From contig NZ_JAJNOC010000004.1 in the NCBI RefSeq assembly GCF_021044825.1, positions 248,001-312,000 on the forward strand: a stretch of DNA of 64,000 nt, given 5' to 3'. The translations under genes and the position numbers were made by a program. Below, piece after piece: positions 47,739-55,175 of the stretch. The notes below the pieces were generated by a model. It made no database searches and was not told the origin of the DNA. It was given only the letters and a program-made list of their open reading frames with translations. Every line of letters starts with the position of its first letter. Positions within the stretch are counted from its first letter, which is position 1. The stretch is from Massilia phyllostachyos (GTDB taxonomy: Bacteria; Pseudomonadota; Gammaproteobacteria; Burkholderiales; Burkholderiaceae_D).

Positions 47739-49142
47739 TCAATCGGGGACGCGTTCGACGTCGTGCCCGGCTGGCAGAGGCAGGCGCACGTCGAACCGGC
47801 TGCCGAACCCCGTGCCGGGGCTGCTCGCGGCGACACTGCCGCCATGCGCCTCGACCAGGCTCTTGACCAGGGCCAGCCCGAGTCCCAGGCCGCTGTCGCG
47901 CCCATCGGGAGAACGCGTCGCCTGGGTGTACAGGTCGAACAGGTGCGGCATCAATGTATCGGGAATGCCGATGCCGTTGTCCGTGACGCGCACCATCAGG
48001 TCGGCTCCGTGCCATTCGGCGCGCACTTCGATCCTTCCCCCTTCCGGCGTGTAGCGGATCGCATTGCCGAGCAGGTTGGCGGCGACCTGGATCAATCGCG
48101 TGCGGTCACCCTCGATCATGCAAGGCCGGGACGGCAGCACGGTGTCGACGCGGTGCCTCTTGGCTTGTGCGGCCGCGTTCAACTGTTCGACGGCGGCCTC
48201 GATCACGTCGCGCATGTCGACGGGCTGGCGACGGATCGATACCAAGCCGCGGCTGACGCGCGATACGTCCAGCAGGTCTTCGACCAGGCGGCTCATGTGC
48301 CGCACCTGGCGCCCGACCATTTGGCCGAGCTTGATGCTCCGGTCGGGATCGCAGCCGGTCTCGAGCAAGGTGGCGGCCATGGCGGTCGCCGACAGCGGAC
48401 CGCGCAATTCATGGCTCAGGATCGACAGGAATTCATCCTTGCGGTGATCGGCCGATACCAGCGAATCGGCTTTTTCCTTGAGCAACAGGTTCAAGGCCTC
48501 GACTTGCCGGTTGGTGCGTTCGAGATGCGCGCTGACGTCGAGCAGCTCGTTCTGCTTGGCCTGCAATGCCGCCAGGGCATGGGTCAGCTCGCGGTTTTGC
48601 TGGTTCGCTTCGGACAGCGCGATGTTGCCGGGCAGTTCCGCCAGATTGCCTACGGCGCAGGTGAGGTCGTGGGCGGTCAAGGCGGGCGCCTGGGCTGGAA
48701 GCAGCTTGGCGCACACGATGCGCGTTCCGTCCGCATTCGCGTGAATATCGAACTCGTCCATGAACCTGCGCGCCACCGACAGTCCGCCCAGCATGGTGCC
48801 GGCGTCGCCTACGAGCGCCGCGCGAACGTGCGCGGCCGGTATGCCCGCACCGTCGTCATCGACCACGATCGTCAGCGCCTGATTCCTGCCGACCGTACCG
48901 AGAAAAAAGCGCACCTTGCCGACGCCCGCATGGGACACGGCATTGCGCGCCAGCTCCGACACGGCGGTTGCGATACGGGTCTGCCCGTTGCCGCGGAATC
49001 CGCACAGCGCAGCGATCTGGCGCGCGCGCAGGCGCGAGGCGATGACCTCGAGCTCGCTGTGCACCGTGACCGTCAACAGGTGATGAAGCGGCGCTTGCCG
49101 TTGCAGCATCGGATCGTCGGATATGCTTTCGTTGGTACGCAT
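47739..49142 (-). CDS. RsbT-like kinase domain fused to a histidine kinase
   Basis: The product (467 residues from the ATG at 49142) has an unusual order. Residues about 28-148 match the stressosome switch kinase RsbT: AVSELARNAV, DDDGAGIP, GGLSVARRFMDEFDI, GTRIVCAKLL. A coiled-coil linker (about 175-235) follows, then HisKA with H244 in LSHELRGPLSATA and an ATPase domain (NLLGNAIRYTP, DNGIGIP, GLGLGLALV). So it has two ATP-binding folds. No membrane helix. A -10-like TAATAC precedes 49142; a GTG at 49202 is an alternative start. It is divergent from the RsbR-like gene, its likely partner. Confidence 0.82.
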   Translation of the reverse strand: MRTNESISDDPMLQRQAPLHHLLTVTVHSELEVIASRLRARQIAALCGFRGNGQTRIATAVSELARNAVSHAGVGKVRFFLGTVGRNQALTIVVDDDGAGIPAAHVRAALVGDAGTMLGGLSVARRFMDEFDIHANADGTRIVCAKLLPAQAPALTAHDLTCAVGNLAELPGNIALSEANQQNRELTHALAALQAKQNELLDVSAHLERTNRQVEALNLLLKEKADSLVSADHRKDEFLSILSHELRGPLSATAMAATLLETGCDPDRSIKLGQMVGRQVRHMSRLVEDLLDVSRVSRGLVSIRRQPVDMRDVIEAAVEQLNAAAQAKRHRVDTVLPSRPCMIEGDRTRLIQVAANLLGNAIRYTPEGGRIEVRAEWHGADLMVRVTDNGIGIPDTLMPHLFDLYTQATRSPDGRDSGLGLGLALVKSLVEAHGGSVAASSPGTGFGSRFDVRLPLPAGHDVERVPD

Positions 49143-49309
49143 GCAAGGTACGTATGCCTGTATTATGGTGGGCTCGGCGTCATGCCCGGCGAGTAGCTGC
49201 ACGCGTGGGAAGAGGTGTAAGCATTATCCTACAAATGCCTAAAGAATAGTGAGTCTCACCCAATTAAACGACAAGCGCGCCGCACATGCTGCTCGGGTTG
49301 GAAGAGTGT

Positions 49310-49396
49310 TATAGTCGGACCCTTGAGCGGTTAAGATCCGATGTCTCCAGGTCGGCGAATGACTTTCGTAGCCTGACCAATGATGGGGAACCGGTA
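49310..49396 (+). promoter_or_regulatory. Shared 87-nt leader, copy 2 (before the RsbR-like gene)
   Basis: Counterpart of 35311-35397 with equal length from TATAGTC to the ATG. Here GGTCGG can pair with CTGACC around the inner hairpin CGAA/TTCG. The outer pairing is weak in copy 1, so only the inner hairpin is conserved. Confidence 0.65.
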
Positions 49397-50242
49397 ATGA
49401 CCAATGACGGCGTTTTGCTTGCAGGTGTGGTGAGGGACCATGCGGTCATGCTCGGTGGCGAGTGGCAGGAACACTATGCCGCCGCAACGATGCGTGTCGG
49501 ACCCGGCGAAGCCGAACGGTCGCGAGATCAATGCCTCCGATTCGTTCACGCCTTGGCCGAAGCGCTGCAGTTTGCTGAACTCGACAATGTCGACGGCCGT
49601 GCATGGGACGATGTCAAGCGCGAACTCGACGCGATCTGCAGCTTCCGGGCCAGCGACGGGTCCACCTCGGTCGCGACCGCCACCTTCATTTTCTCTCTCA
49701 AGCAGCCGCTGTTCGCGCTCTTGCGTCGATATTGTGCCGGGGACGCCCTGGCTCTCGCGCGTGTTTCCTGGACGGTCAGCATGCTTGTCGACCAGCTCGG
49801 CCTGTACACGCTCGACGTATTCCAGAAAAGCCGCGACCAGATCGTCGTTCGGCAACATCGGGAGCTGCTCGAATTATCGACGCCGGTCATCGATTTGTGG
49901 GACGGTATCATTGCACTGCCCCTGATCGGTACGCTCGACAGCATGCGCGCCCAAGTCGTGATGGAAAGCCTGCTCGACAAGATCGTCTCCAGCGGCGCGC
50001 ACACGGCGATCATCGACATCACCGGTGTGCCGACCGTGGATACGCTGGTGGCGCAGCATTTGTTGAAGACCATTGCGGCGGCGCGCCTGATGGGCAGCGA
50101 TTGCATCGTGAGCGGTATTCGTCCGCAAATCGCCCAGACTATCGTGCATCTCGGCATCGAACTCGATACGGTTCTGACAAAAGCCACGTTGGCCGACGCC
50201 CTCGCACTGGCGATCGGGCGGGGCCACCCGCGGTCGGCATGA
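49397..50242 (+). CDS. RsbR-type stressosome protein (N-terminal sensor plus STAS domain)
   Basis: The 281-residue product has an all-helical N-terminal half (about 1-150), as in the globin-like sensor part of RsbR, and a C-terminal STAS domain with AIIDITGVPTVDTLVAQHLL and GIRPQIAQTIVHLGIEL. The Thr in DITGVP and the Thr in AQTIV correspond to the two positions phosphorylated by RsbT in RsbR. I chose the ATG at 49397, which gives standard RsbR length. No rsbS follows. Its partner is probably the divergent RsbT-histidine kinase fusion. Confidence 0.86.
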   Translation: MTNDGVLLAGVVRDHAVMLGGEWQEHYAAATMRVGPGEAERSRDQCLRFVHALAEALQFAELDNVDGRAWDDVKRELDAICSFRASDGSTSVATATFIFSLKQPLFALLRRYCAGDALALARVSWTVSMLVDQLGLYTLDVFQKSRDQIVVRQHRELLELSTPVIDLWDGIIALPLIGTLDSMRAQVVMESLLDKIVSSGAHTAIIDITGVPTVDTLVAQHLLKTIAAARLMGSDCIVSGIRPQIAQTIVHLGIELDTVLTKATLADALALAIGRGHPRSA

Positions 50243-50483
50243 TCGAGCGGATAAAGCTCGAGCAAGGCTCGTACGGAATGCGGGCCCGGGCTGGAATCAA
50301 ACGTACGCGGTTTGTCCAGGCAGGCTGATAGGGCGCGAATGCCAGTGCGCGGCGGGTGTTCTTGATGCGAGCGACGCGAACTGCGGCCTGCAAGCAAGAA
50401 AACAGGGAGATCGAAGAAAACGTTGCCTCTACCATGCCAAGGGAAACAAGACTAAAAAGCTTGTTGAAGCAATATCTGCAAAG
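50243..50483. other. Intergenic stretch, no gene seen
   Basis: No conserved reading frame or RNA recognised. It lies between the RsbR-like gene and integrase debris and has lower GC from about 50400 on. Confidence 0.35.
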
Positions 50484-50912
50484 TCATTTGCTTCGCAAAA
50501 TCTCGGTGAGCCAAGTCGCGCGTCTTTCACCAGCTGGGAACATGAAGCGGCGACGGTCAATCCGATTCAAGTCTGGTCGCAACCCTGGACACCCGGTTTC
50601 CGACGAACGCGAACGTACGTTGGCAAATAGCCAGCAGTGACCATGTTCATGCTGGGATTGCTTGTTTTCTCCGAAAGAATGCCCACCTCCGATCTCTTCG
50701 GAGTAGCAATCAATGCGCTCTTTTAGGGTAATATTCGCCAGCCCGCGCGCTTCCATGACGCCTCGGGCATCCATCTCAGCCTCGATCTTCCGCGCCCAAG
50801 CCTGGGCCTGTGCCTTCGTTGGAAATGTTGCCGTCACGGCCTTGTGACCCTCGTGGCGAATCTGTGCCCGCCAGGTCTGGCCTCGCTGAGCGATCGTCGT
50901 CATTTGGTGCAT
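50484..50912 (-). pseudogene. Truncated tyrosine integrase (N-terminal part only)
   Basis: The first 75 residues (about 50690-50912) are the N-terminal arm and start of the core-binding domain of a phage/island tyrosine integrase: RGQTWRAQIRHEGHKAVTATFPTKAQAQAWARKIEAEMD split here only for reading, then ITLKERIDCYSEEIGG. After that the frame no longer looks like integrase and the catalytic Arg-His-Arg-Tyr domain is absent. It is next to the right attachment repeat and transcribed away from dusA, as expected for a dusA-targeting integrase. Confidence 0.72.
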
Positions 50913-51004
50913 ATTTGGAGTAACGGGTGAGGGAAAGTGGGACGGTTCGCGGGAGCTTGAGGGAAGCCGCGTTGCGCCCTCTCATAGGGAAAAGTAGGGA
51001 TTTG

Positions 51005-51997
51005 ATGAAGCACAGCAAGCGAAAATTATCTGTAGCACCCATGATGGACTGGACCGACCGCCACTGCCGCGTCTTCCACCGCCACATTACACAACATACC
51101 TGGCTGTACACGGAGATGGTCACCACCGGCGCCCTGGTCTATGGCGACGTCGAGCGTCACCTGCGCTACAACGAGATGGAGCACCCGGTCGCCCTGCAGC
51201 TGGGCGGCAGCGACCCGCTGGACCTGGCGAAAAGCGCGAAGCTGGGCGAGCAGTGGGGCTACGACGAGATCAACCTGAACTGCGGCTGCCCCTCCGAACG
51301 GGTGCAGAAGGGCGCCTTTGGCGCTTGCCTGATGTCCGAACCGCAACTGGTGGCCGACTGTGTGAAAGCGATGCGCGACGCGGTGGCGATCGACGTTACC
51401 GTGAAGCACCGCATCGGCATCGACCACAACGAGGAATACGGCTTTGTCCGCGATTTCGTCGGCACCATCGCCGACGCCGGCTGCAAGACTTTCATCGTGC
51501 ATGCCCGTAACGCCATCCTGAAAGGCTTGTCGCCGAAGGAAAACCGCGAGATCCCGCCGCTGCGCTACGAAGTCGCCTACCAGCTCAAGCGCGAGTTCCC
51601 GGATCTCGAGATACTGATCAATGGCGGCATCAAGACCGGCGACGAGATCGCCCTGCACCTGGAGCACGTCGACGGCGTCATGCTGGGCCGCGAGGCCTAC
51701 CACAACCCCTGGGTGATGGCCGACTGGGACCGCCGCTTCTACGGCGACACGAACGCCCCCCTGAAAACCCGGGTGCAGGTACTGGAAGCCATGATTCCCT
51801 ATATCGCCGAGCAACTGCGCCTGCACGGCGGCCATGGCTTGAAGCTGAACAGCATTACCCGCCACATGCTCGGCATGATGACCGGTCTTCCGGGTGCGCG
51901 CGCCTTCCGCCAGATGCTGTCCGATCCGAAACGCCTGGCCGAAGCCGATCCGGCCCTGCTTCTGGAGGCTGCGGCACGCATGCCGATCGTTGCTTAA
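51005..51997 (+). CDS. dusA: tRNA-dihydrouridine synthase A with island-derived N-terminus
   Basis: DusA reduces uridines 20/20a of tRNA with FMN and NADPH. The 330-residue product keeps LSVAPMMDWTDRHCRVFHR, the catalytic Cys in NLNCGCPSERVQKGAFGACLM, the HARNAILKGLSPKENREIPPLRYE region and NGGIKT. Its first residues MKHSKRK differ from the stub at 32965, so the start codon and promoter were supplied by the island. AGGGA lies upstream of the ATG at 51005. Function should be kept. Confidence 0.94.
   Translation: MKHSKRKLSVAPMMDWTDRHCRVFHRHITQHTWLYTEMVTTGALVYGDVERHLRYNEMEHPVALQLGGSDPLDLAKSAKLGEQWGYDEINLNCGCPSERVQKGAFGACLMSEPQLVADCVKAMRDAVAIDVTVKHRIGIDHNEEYGFVRDFVGTIADAGCKTFIVHARNAILKGLSPKENREIPPLRYEVAYQLKREFPDLEILINGGIKTGDEIALHLEHVDGVMLGREAYHNPWVMADWDRRFYGDTNAPLKTRVQVLEAMIPYIAEQLRLHGGHGLKLNSITRHMLGMMTGLPGARAFRQMLSDPKRLAEADPALLLEAAARMPIVA
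51041..51054 (+). repeat. Right attachment-site repeat of the dusA island
   Basis: Identical 14 bases to 33031-33044, in the MMDWT codons of dusA. Upstream sequence differs from the left copy, consistent with an island end joined here. Confidence 0.8.
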
Positions 51998-52024
51998 ATT
52001 ACGATAAAAACAACTATTTTTCTT

Positions 52025-52053
52025 AAAAAGGGCGCACTTCAGTGCGCCTTTTT
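52025..52053 (+). terminator. Terminator of dusA
   Basis: Perfect stem GGCGCAC-TTCA-GTGCGCC flanked by AAAAAG and TTTTT. The symmetric A/T flanks could serve both strands. Confidence 0.9.
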
Positions 52054-52340
52054 CGTTTCCTGTCGGCAAATTGATACAAATCATTGCATTTAAAATAATG
52101 ATGCCTTGCATCAAGCTTGCTCGCCGGCAAGACTGCAAGCATAATTTGTCTTGTTGAACACCAACACTGTTGTTGAGCTGAAACAGTTCGGATGCTGCAA
52201 CCGATTTCCAAGTTTCCGGTCAGAACTTTTGATTTATCCTGTCGGAAATAGTCGAGTGAATACATACATACGACTAACGCGTCGCACGGCGCAGGAATCC
52301 GGGCGAATTTCGATCAATAGATACAGGAAAGAACACGAGC
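52054..52340. promoter_or_regulatory. Upstream region of the chemoreceptor gene
   Basis: An AT-richer region of 287 bases. AGGAAAG about 9 bases before 52341 serves as ribosome site. I see no clear flagellar sigma-28 promoter and no RNA gene. Confidence 0.4.
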
Positions 52341-54128
52341 ATGGCTTTTTTGAATAACTTGAAGGTCGGTACCCGACTCGCACTCGGCTTCGCGCTGGTG
52401 CTGGTACTGCTGGTTGCGGTGACGGTGGTGGGCATCGTTCGCATGTCCGAGATCCAGGACCGCCTCGACCGCGTGGTCAGCGTCAGCAACGTGTCGACCG
52501 GCCTCGTGATCGATATGCGCAACAACGTCAGCGACCGCGTCGCTTCCCTGCGCGTCCTGACCCTGATGACCGATCCGGCCGACATGGAACCGGAAATGGC
52601 CAAGTTCAAGGAACAGACCCGGAAGTACGACGAAGCCCAGAAGAAGCTGTCGACGATCTTCGCGGCCCACGCCAGCGACAAGGAAAAAGCGCTGCTGGCC
52701 CAGATCAAGGAATTCGAAGGCACCGCGATGCCGGCAATCGCCAAGGCATCGGAACTGTACCTGGCAAACAACGCCATGGACGCCACCCGCGTGATGATCC
52801 GCGAAGTGCGCCCGGTGCAGAAGAAGTGGATGGATGGCCTGGACCAGCTGGCCGTCCTCGAGGAAAAACAGAACGCCCAGAGCAAGGCCGACGCCGAGTC
52901 CGCTTTCCAGAATGCCCGTAACTTCATGATCGTCCTGCTGCTGGCAGCGGTCGCCATGGGTGTCGCGATGGCCTGGCTGATTGCCCGCAGCCTGCGCAAG
53001 CAGCTGGGCGGCGAACCGGCTTACACCGCCCAGATCGCCGGCAGTATCGCCCACGGCGACCTGTCGATCGCCATCGAAACCGATTCGTCGGACCGCGGCA
53101 GCCTGCTGGTCGAAATGAAAGAAATGCGCAACAGCCTGGTTGGTATCGTTGAGCAAGTGCGTCGCGGCACCGAGACCATCGGCACCGCCTCGCGTGAAAT
53201 CGCTGCCGGCAACATCGACCTGTCCTCGCGTACCGAACTGCAGGCCAGCTCGCTGGAAAAGACCGCCTCGGCGATGGAAGAATTGACCTCGACCGTGAAA
53301 CAGAACGCCGACAACGCCCGTCAAGCGAACGCCCTGGCGGCGACCGCTTCGGACGTGGCCCGCAAGGGTGGCGAGGTGGTGTCGCAAGTGGTCGGCACCA
53401 TGGGCGAGATCAACACCTCGGCCAGCAAGATCTCGGACATCATCGGCGTCATCGACGGCATCGCCTTCCAGACCAACATCCTGGCGCTGAACGCCGCGGT
53501 GGAAGCGGCACGTGCCGGCGAACAAGGCCGCGGCTTTGCGGTGGTGGCGTCGGAAGTGCGTAACCTGGCCCAGCGTTCGGCTGCGGCGGCGAAAGAAATC
53601 AAGACGCTGATCGGCGACTCCGTCGAGAAGGTCGAGCGCGGCAGCAAGCTGGTCGGCCAGGCCGGCGTGACGATGGACGAAGTCGTGAACAGCGTGAAAC
53701 GCGTGACGGACATCATGAGCGAGATCGCCAACGCCAGCGCCGAGCAGAGCGCAGGTATCGAACAGGTCAACATGTCGATCATCGAGATGGACAGCATGAC
53801 CCAGCAGAACGCCGCACTGGTGGAAGAGGCCGCTGCCGCAGCGCAGAGCCTGCAAGACCAGGCGAGCGAGTTGTCCCGCGTCGTCAGCATCTTCAAGCTG
53901 AGCGAGGGCGAGCAGTACCAGGCCGAAGCCTCGGTTCCCGCAGCGACGAGCACCGCCGTGGTGGTGCGTCCCGCAGCAGCGGCCAAGCGCCCGGCCCCGG
54001 CCCTGAAAAAGCCGGTCGCGAAGAAGCCAGCCGCAGCAGCAGCGGCAGCTCCTGCGCAGGATGAAGTCCCGGCCGCCAAGCCGAAGAAGGCCGCCACCGT
54101 CGCCAGCGACGAGTGGGAAGAATTCTAA
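52341..54128 (+). CDS. Methyl-accepting chemotaxis protein with WEEF tail
   Basis: The 595-residue product has a membrane helix near residues 10-32, a four-helix-bundle periplasmic sensor (about 35-190), a second membrane helix near 194-216, HAMP, and the signalling hairpin tip IAFQTNILALNAAVEAARAG with GFAVVASEVRNLAQRSA. An Ala/Lys/Pro linker leads to the C-terminal DEWEEF, matching the xWxxF pentapeptide that tethers CheR and CheB. AGGAAAG lies upstream of the ATG. Ligand unknown. Confidence 0.94.
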   Translation: MAFLNNLKVGTRLALGFALVLVLLVAVTVVGIVRMSEIQDRLDRVVSVSNVSTGLVIDMRNNVSDRVASLRVLTLMTDPADMEPEMAKFKEQTRKYDEAQKKLSTIFAAHASDKEKALLAQIKEFEGTAMPAIAKASELYLANNAMDATRVMIREVRPVQKKWMDGLDQLAVLEEKQNAQSKADAESAFQNARNFMIVLLLAAVAMGVAMAWLIARSLRKQLGGEPAYTAQIAGSIAHGDLSIAIETDSSDRGSLLVEMKEMRNSLVGIVEQVRRGTETIGTASREIAAGNIDLSSRTELQASSLEKTASAMEELTSTVKQNADNARQANALAATASDVARKGGEVVSQVVGTMGEINTSASKISDIIGVIDGIAFQTNILALNAAVEAARAGEQGRGFAVVASEVRNLAQRSAAAAKEIKTLIGDSVEKVERGSKLVGQAGVTMDEVVNSVKRVTDIMSEIANASAEQSAGIEQVNMSIIEMDSMTQQNAALVEEAAAAAQSLQDQASELSRVVSIFKLSEGEQYQAEASVPAATSTAVVVRPAAAAKRPAPALKKPVAKKPAAAAAAAPAQDEVPAAKPKKAATVASDEWEEF

Positions 54129-54200
54129 GAGAGAAAAGCGCCGGCTTCCGGGCCGGCAAGCAGTGAGACTGCCAACCTTTAACAAAACCTTATTGGGGAA

Positions 54201-54548
54201 ATGATGAAAAACCTGACCGTGAAACTGATCGCAGCAATGACCCTCGCCACCGCAGCAGGCGCCACCTTCGCCGCCGAAGTGCCGGCGACCTTTGATCCGA
54301 AAAAGTGCGCGGTCGAGTACCCGAAAGCTTCCCTGATGAACGAAGAACAAGGCACTACTTCGGCATCGTTCCTGGTGAGCGCCGACGGCACCGTGACCGA
54401 GTCGAAGCTGGACAAGTCGAGCGGTTTCAAGAACCTGGACAAGGCAGCCCTGAAAGGCCTGTCGGCATGCAAGTTCAAGCCGGGCACCAAGGACGGCGCA
54501 CCGGCCCAGACCTGGGCCAAGGTCGACTACGCCTGGAAACTGGACTAA
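54201..54548 (+). CDS. Small secreted protein with TonB C-terminal-like domain
   Basis: The 115-residue product has a signal peptide (to about AGATFA, residue 24) and a domain resembling the TonB C-terminal fold (TTSASFLVSADGTVTESKLDKSSGFKNLDKAAL split across residues 51-83). It lacks the membrane anchor and Pro-rich linker of true TonB, so it is periplasmic and free. Role unknown; it could modulate TonB receptors. It lies 72 bases after the chemoreceptor gene and ends at its own terminator. Confidence 0.75.
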   Translation: MMKNLTVKLIAAMTLATAAGATFAAEVPATFDPKKCAVEYPKASLMNEEQGTTSASFLVSADGTVTESKLDKSSGFKNLDKAALKGLSACKFKPGTKDGAPAQTWAKVDYAWKLD

Positions 54549-54570
54549 TCCAGACAGCGGTTCTCACTGA

Positions 54571-54597
54571 AACAGCCGGCCTGGTGCCGGCTGTTTT
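54571..54597 (+). terminator. Terminator of the TonB-domain gene
   Basis: Stem ACAGCCGGC-CTGGT-GCCGGCTGT followed by TTTT, just after the stop codon. Confidence 0.88.
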
Positions 54598-54722
54598 GCA
54601 TTTCGGCATGCAGTTACAACTCTCCAACATCGTGTATCGTTTGTAAGCACTTTTTTCAATTCAACCGTGCGCGGCAGCGGCTGGCTATAGTGATTCCAAC
54701 ACAAACCGAAAGGAGAATCACC

Positions 54723-55124
54723 ATGAAAAGCATTCTTGCCGCTACCGCAGCCGTCCTGATCAGTACTGCCGCCTTCGCGCCGGTCCAGGCGCAGGCCCAG
54801 GGCCGCACCGAAGTGATCGTGGTGCACAAGGCGCCGCCGGCACCGATGCGCGAAGCCATCCCCGCCGCCCGCCGCGGCTACGAATGGGTGCCGGGTTACT
54901 GGAGCTGGAACGGCCGCCGCTACACCTGGGAACGCGGCCACTACGAGCGAGTGCGCGCCGGCTACGTCTACCATCGCCCGGAATGGCGCCAGGACCGTAA
55001 CGGCTGGTATATGGAACGTGGCGGCTGGGTCCGCGAAGACCACCGCATGGCGCGCCGCGACCGTGACGGCGACGGCGTCCCGAACCGCTACGACAACCGT
55101 CCGAACAATCCGAACCGCTACTAA
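54723..55124 (+). CDS. Secreted YXWGXW-type repeat protein with calcium-binding-like tail
   Basis: The 133-residue product has a signal peptide (to about VQAQA) and aromatic/Arg-rich repeats, [20 protein letters not shown] and [17 protein letters not shown], of the YXWGXW/BcpO-related kind. The tail [13 protein letters not shown] resembles a thrombospondin type 3 calcium-binding loop. Such proteins are envelope-located with unknown function. A purine-rich AAAGGAG site precedes the ATG at 54723. Confidence 0.8.
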   Translation: MKSILAATAAVLISTAAFAPVQAQAQGRTEVIVVHKAPPAPMREAIPAARRGYEWVPGYWSWNGRRYTWERGHYERVRAGYVYHRPEWRQDRNGWYMERGGWVREDHRMARRDRDGDGVPNRYDNRPNNPNRY

Positions 55125-55146
55125 GCCGGTCTGAGGGTTAAAGGAG

Positions 55147-55175
55147 AAACCGCCTGCATCGCAGGCGGTTTTTTT
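55147..55175 (+). terminator. Terminator between convergent genes
   Basis: Stem CCGCCTGC-ATC-GCAGGCGG followed by TTTTTTT. It ends the repeat-protein transcript and lies against the stop codon of the leftward cyclase gene. Confidence 0.92.

Larger units (their letters stand above)
33031..51054. mobile_element. Genomic island integrated in the 5' end of dusA (about 18 kb)
   Basis: The borders are two copies of the dusA MMDW sequence, one in a 28-codon stub and one in the complete gene. A remnant of a tyrosine integrase, reading away from dusA, lies 92 bases inside the right junction, the arrangement known for dusA-targeting integrases. The contents are thirteen mostly signalling and storage genes with no conjugation, replication or phage structural genes. 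Loss of most of the integrase suggests it is fixed. Confidence 0.82.

Noticed and set aside
50356..50640. Small plus-strand frame opposite the integrase remnant
   Set aside because: Overlaps the remnant on the other strand and has no recognisable features.
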